A stretch of DNA of 15,975 nucleotides from Candidatus Bipolaricaulota bacterium (GTDB lineage: Bacteria > Bipolaricaulota > Bipolaricaulia > RBG-16-55-9). Of this stretch, positions 12,955 to 15,975 are shown piece after piece. The DNA lies in the NCBI GenBank assembly GCA_018609825.1, contig JAHEOA010000129.1, forward strand, positions 1 through 15,975. Reading direction: 5' to 3'. The notes beneath the pieces were generated by a model. The model saw nothing but the letters and a program-made list of their open reading frames with translations. It was not told the origin of the DNA and made no database searches. Position 1 is the stretch's first letter. The number at the start of each line of letters is the position of its first letter. Position numbers and translations under genes: made by a program.

Positions 12955-13068
12955 CAGCGCCCGGATCGCCAGGAACGACGCCAGGAACGATACGGCGATC
13001 AGAAAGGGGATTTCGCGTCGAACTGTGGCCTCGATCGTATCACCCGTTCGCGTCCGGGCCGACCGTCG

Positions 13069-14418
13069 TCACTCGGCGTTGTCGCCGGACGGGCGGTCCC
13101 GCGTCGAGATCCGCAACAGCCCCCAGCCCAGGATCCCGGCCACGAGCGACGCGCCCAGAATGCCGATCTTGGCCAGGGCCTCGAACGCCGTGCCGGCGAA
13201 GGCCAACCCCGTGATGAACAGCGACATGGTGAAGCCAATGCCGGCCAGCGCCCCGACGCCGACCACCTGAGGCCAGTTGACGCCGACGGGCAGGTCGGCC
13301 CAGCCCATTCGGACGGACAGCCAGGCCAATAGAGCCACCCCAAGCGGCTTGCCGACCACCAAACCGACCGCGATGCCCAGGCTGACGGGATGGACCACGC
13401 TGGCCCCAAGATCGCCCTCCAAGGAGACGCCGGCGTTGGCCAGGGCGAACAACGGCATGACCCCGAACGCCACCCACGGATGGAGCGCGTCCTCCATGCG
13501 CTGCAACGGCGTGGCGACGGCTCGACCGGCGGCCTCCAAGCCGTGCAGGGCCGCCTGTTGTCCCGAGCTGACGATCGTCCAAGACCGAGCGCCCGGGGCC
13601 TCGTTCTCGAAGCGCTCCAGCATCGCCCGGCCCCGCTCGATGAAGTCGGGGGTGTTGATGCGGCGTCGGGCCGGCACGGCCATGGCGACCAGCACGCCCG
13701 CAACCGTGGCGTGGACCCCCGAATGGAGCACCATGAGCCAGATGAAGACTCCGACGACGACGTAGACGAGCGGCTGGCGTGCGCCCAATCGATTGGCGCC
13801 CATCAGGGCCACCAGCCCGAGCGCAGCATAGCCGAGATAGCTCCAGGCGATCGCGTCGGTGTAGAAGAGCGCAATGACGAGCACCGCGCCGATGTCGTCC
13901 ACGATGGCGACGGCCAGCAAGAGCGCCTTCAGGCCGTCGGGGACGCGCGAGCCGACCAGGGCCAGCACGCCGACGGCGAAGGCGATGTCGGTGGCCATGG
14001 GAATCCCCCAGCCGCGGATCGCCTCGGTGCCGGTGTTGAGCGCGACGAAGAGCAGCGCCGGCACGACCATGCCGCCCACGGCCGCGGCCACGGGCAACAG
14101 GGCTTTTCGGGCCGATGCCAGGGCGCCCGCCAGGAACTCCCGCTTGATCTCCAGCCCGACCACGAAGAAAAACAGGACCATCAGCCCGTCGTTGATCCAA
14201 TGGCCGAGCGTCTTGCTCAGGCCGCCGTCCCCGATAGACAGCGATACTTTCGTCTCCCAGAGGGCGAAGTAGCTCTCGGCCCAGGGCGAGTTGGCCCAGA
14301 CCAGCGCGACGACCGCCGATATCAACAGGACGATGCCACCCGTCGCCTCCAGGTGGAGGAAGTGGGCGATTAACCGCATGGGCTCGCGGAGCGTGAGCTG
14401 TCGGGACGTGTCGTTCAT
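13069..14418 (-). CDS. nhaA: Na+/H+ antiporter NhaA
   Basis: A 449-residue inner-membrane antiporter that exports Na+ in exchange for H+ and supports pH and salt homeostasis. Hallmarks: FFFVVGLEIKREF (83-95), MATDIAFAVGVLAL with Asp144 (equivalent to Asp133 of the E. coli protein), AIVDDIGAVLVI with Asp174-Asp175 (the ion-binding Asp163/Asp164 pair), and LAGIGFTMSLFITGLAF near the C-terminus. The long hydrophilic loop with RRRINTPDF...LQRMEDALHPW is typical of the longer NhaA subfamily and makes it larger than the E. coli protein (388). ATG 14418 lies 4 bases after the corA stop, so corA-nhaA form an operon; ribosome site is weak (GGTGG). Confidence 0.96.
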   Translation of the reverse strand: MNDTSRQLTLREPMRLIAHFLHLEATGGIVLLISAVVALVWANSPWAESYFALWETKVSLSIGDGGLSKTLGHWINDGLMVLFFFVVGLEIKREFLAGALASARKALLPVAAAVGGMVVPALLFVALNTGTEAIRGWGIPMATDIAFAVGVLALVGSRVPDGLKALLLAVAIVDDIGAVLVIALFYTDAIAWSYLGYAALGLVALMGANRLGARQPLVYVVVGVFIWLMVLHSGVHATVAGVLVAMAVPARRRINTPDFIERGRAMLERFENEAPGARSWTIVSSGQQAALHGLEAAGRAVATPLQRMEDALHPWVAFGVMPLFALANAGVSLEGDLGASVVHPVSLGIAVGLVVGKPLGVALLAWLSVRMGWADLPVGVNWPQVVGVGALAGIGFTMSLFITGLAFAGTAFEALAKIGILGASLVAGILGWGLLRISTRDRPSGDNAE

Positions 14419-14422
14419 GGCG

Positions 14423-15496
14423 CTACAGCCACCGTTTTCGGCGGAACAGAACCAGCATGATCCCGGCGATCAACGCCATAATCCCCAGTGCCCCAAAGTA
14501 GCCCCAGCGCCACTCCAGCTCGGGCATGTATTGGAAGTTCATGCCGTAGATGCCCGCCACGAACGTCAGCGGGATGAAGATGGTGGCGATGATCGTCAGG
14601 ACCTTCATGACCTCGTTCATGCGATGCGACAGGCTCGACAGATAGACGTCGTGCATCCCGGCGACGATGTCGCGCAGCGACTCGACCGTGTCGATGCACT
14701 GGACAGCATGATCGTAGACGTCGCGGACGAAGACGAGCGTCGAGGGCTGGAAGACGGGCGCCTCGCCGCGCACGAGCTTGGCCGCGACCTCACGAAGGGG
14801 CCAGATCGACTTGCGCATGAACACGAGCGAGCGCTTCAGGTCATGGACGCGCTCCAACGACGCTGAGTCCGGCGATTCGAGGATCTCCTCGGAGACGTCC
14901 TCGATCGCCTCGCTCAGGCTCTCCAGCGTGACGAAGTAGTGATCGACGACGGCGTCGACCAGCGCGTACGCCAGATAATCCGCCCCGACCGACCGGATGC
15001 GGCCCTTCGAGGAGCGCAATCGCTCACGGACCGGCTCGAAGACGTCGCCCGGGCGCTCTTGGAGCGAGACGACGTAGCCGGGGCCGACAATGAGGCTGAG
15101 CTGTTCGTCGATCAGCTCTTGGCGGTCCGAGTCGAACTGGATCATCCGCAGGACGATAAAGACGAGGTCTTCATAGTCGTCCAGCTTGGGACGCTGGCCG
15201 GTGCTCAGAATGTCCTCGGTCACGAGCGGATGGAGGCCGAGGCGTTCTCCCAATGTCTGCACGACCTGGACGTCGTGGAGCCCGTCGACGTTCAGCCACG
15301 TCACCGACGGGCCCTCCTCCAACGGAAACGCCTCGTCCACGGCGGCCAGCTCGCGCTCGTCCAGGCGCTCGGCGTCGTAGTCCATCCGATGGATCTGGAC
15401 GCGCTCGGTCTTGACCTCGCCCGTGTGGACGAGCGTGCCCGGGGCCGCCCCCGGCGCCTTCTTCTGTCGTCGCAACGGTCGAAACCCCGCCTTCAT
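14423..15496 (-). CDS. corA: Magnesium/cobalt transport protein CorA
   Basis: A 357-residue pentameric Mg2+ channel of the inner membrane. The N-terminal cytoplasmic alpha/beta domain carries WLNVDGLHD and HPLVTEDIL, then a long helical stalk, and two C-terminal membrane helices. The selectivity-filter motif YGMN is at residues 317-320, followed by MPEL at 324-327. Two TM segments flank it (VLTIIATIFIPLTFVAGIYG and GALGIMALIAGIMLVLF), and the tail RRKRWL is basic as in the family. The first 20 residues are Lys/Arg/Ala-rich and may be a poorly conserved extension. The promoter at 15505 places transcription start almost at ATG 15496, so this message is probably leaderless. nhaA follows 4 bases after the stop, giving an ion-homeostasis operon. 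Confidence 0.96.
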   Translation of the reverse strand: MKAGFRPLRRQKKAPGAAPGTLVHTGEVKTERVQIHRMDYDAERLDERELAAVDEAFPLEEGPSVTWLNVDGLHDVQVVQTLGERLGLHPLVTEDILSTGQRPKLDDYEDLVFIVLRMIQFDSDRQELIDEQLSLIVGPGYVVSLQERPGDVFEPVRERLRSSKGRIRSVGADYLAYALVDAVVDHYFVTLESLSEAIEDVSEEILESPDSASLERVHDLKRSLVFMRKSIWPLREVAAKLVRGEAPVFQPSTLVFVRDVYDHAVQCIDTVESLRDIVAGMHDVYLSSLSHRMNEVMKVLTIIATIFIPLTFVAGIYGMNFQYMPELEWRWGYFGALGIMALIAGIMLVLFRRKRWL

Positions 15497-15504
15497 CGCT
15501 TTCC

Positions 15505-15534
15505 GTTATACGCTGCCCATTTACGGGTTTGCAA
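15505..15534 (-). promoter_or_regulatory. Promoter for corA-nhaA, giving a leaderless or near-leaderless mRNA
   Basis: Minus strand: TTGCAA (15529-15534), 18-base spacer, TATAAC (15505-15510). Only 8 bases (GGAAAGCG) separate the -10 from ATG 15496, so the transcript would begin at or within a base or two of the start codon. No other -10 further upstream fits as well. Confidence 0.6.
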
Positions 15535-15580
15535 GCCCGTCACGGCTGGCATTCGAAGGCCTGGGGACCCACCATGGCCC

Positions 15581-15975
15581 ATGAGCGATTGGACCATCCG
15601 AGGCCTGGAAGCGACCGACTACGACGCGCTGATCGCGCTGTGGCAGCGAGCGGGGCTGCCGTTCAAGCCTGAGGGACGGGATACGCCGACGGCCATCGCG
15701 GATCAGTTGGCCCAATCCACGTCGATCTATCTCGGCGCGGTCCAAGATGAGACGCTCGTGGGCGCTGTCCTCGGCACCCACGACGGCCGCAAGGGCTGGA
15801 TCAACCGACTGGCCGTCCATCCCGATCACCGAGGCCGCGGCATCGGGCGAGCGCTCGTGGAGCACGTCGAAGGGCGCCTGCAAGAGCAGGGGATCGAGAT
15901 CGTGGCCGCGTTGGTCGAGGACGGAAATGAGACGTCGTTCGAGGTGTTTCGGACGCTCGGCTACGTCCGTCATGC
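15581..15975 (+). CDS. GNAT-family N-acetyltransferase, 3' partial
   Basis: 131 residues are visible before the right edge cuts the gene. They start MSDWTIRGLEATDYDALIAL, a typical GNAT N-terminus, and include YLGAVQDETLVGAVLGTHDG and the acetyl-CoA-binding motif A RLAVHPDHRGRGIGRALVEH (with the R-G-x-G-I-G loop), then EIVAALVEDGNETSFEVFRT and LGY, the usual motif B end. Only a few residues are probably missing. The substrate is unknown; RimI-like protein acetylation is one possibility. ATG 15581 is the only standard start in frame; the ATG at 15574 is in another frame. The gene diverges from corA, with 84 bases between them. Confidence 0.88.
   Translation, partial: MSDWTIRGLEATDYDALIALWQRAGLPFKPEGRDTPTAIADQLAQSTSIYLGAVQDETLVGAVLGTHDGRKGWINRLAVHPDHRGRGIGRALVEHVEGRLQEQGIEIVAALVEDGNETSFEVFRTLGYVRH

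Noticed and set aside
13040..14373. Long frames on both strands overlapping nhaA
   Set aside because: nhaA carries all catalytic residues in its own frame; the others are GC-driven shadows.
15574..15672. ATG 15574 as start of the right-edge gene
   Set aside because: Although better spaced from a GGGGA site, its frame stops after about 32 codons and encodes no GNAT motif.
1..15975. tRNA, rRNA, CRISPR arrays, insertion sequences, attachment sites
   Set aside because: Looked for by eye on both strands; no cloverleaf, regular spaced repeats, transposase or integrase genes, or flanking duplications were found.

Overview
The window is GC-rich, densely coded bacterial chromosome (about two-thirds G+C by eye), with GTG starts alongside ATG and sigma-70-type promoters, several with an extended -10. 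A full bacterial IF-1, NAD kinase, PanD, CorA and NhaA rule out a plasmid or phage fragment. NhaA plus a BCCT osmolyte transporter suggest salt or osmotic exposure. The sugar-nucleotide enzyme has an archaeal-type GlmU-like architecture. I cannot name the phylum from this sequence.

Layout. 1-2345 (+): the tail of an NMT1/SsuA-type ABC importer (binding protein cut by the left edge, then ATPase and permease overlapping by ATGA). 2445-3278 (+): NAD kinase. 3336-5188 (+): a cyclic-di-GMP-centred locus. 5464-5682 (+): translation initiation factor IF-1. 5739-8701 (-): an alpha/beta hydrolase and a cysteine-free carboxymuconolactone-decarboxylase-family protein (one operon), a GlmU-like nucleotidyltransferase, and panD. 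8851-12279 (+): class III aminotransferase, BCCT transporter and an overlapping small unknown gene. 12337-15496 (-): membrane protein with an unresolved start, nhaA and corA. 15581-end (+): GNAT acetyltransferase cut by the right edge.

The most interesting part is 3336-5188. A strong promoter leads into a c-di-GMP-I (GEMM-I) riboswitch whose closing helix ends 6 bases before the start codon of a secreted beta-rich protein. A 329-base structured leader follows, holding a second GEMM-I aptamer preceded by a duplicated half-aptamer, then an 11-bp hairpin that covers part of the Shine-Dalgarno of a second, apparently paralogous secreted protein. After a perfect 12-bp hairpin comes a 104-residue protein that joins a ribbon-helix-helix DNA-binding domain to two tandem 24-residue MshEN-type c-di-GMP-binding motifs. 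Inference: one second messenger is read at RNA level (two riboswitches) and, through a candidate one-component transcription factor, possibly at DNA level in the same locus, to control two secreted surface or matrix-type proteins.

The remaining genes are ordinary housekeeping and transport functions with recognisable promoters. Points of interest there are the missing start codon of the membrane protein at 12337, the likely leaderless corA message, and replaced residues at a metal-site motif in the GlmU-like enzyme.
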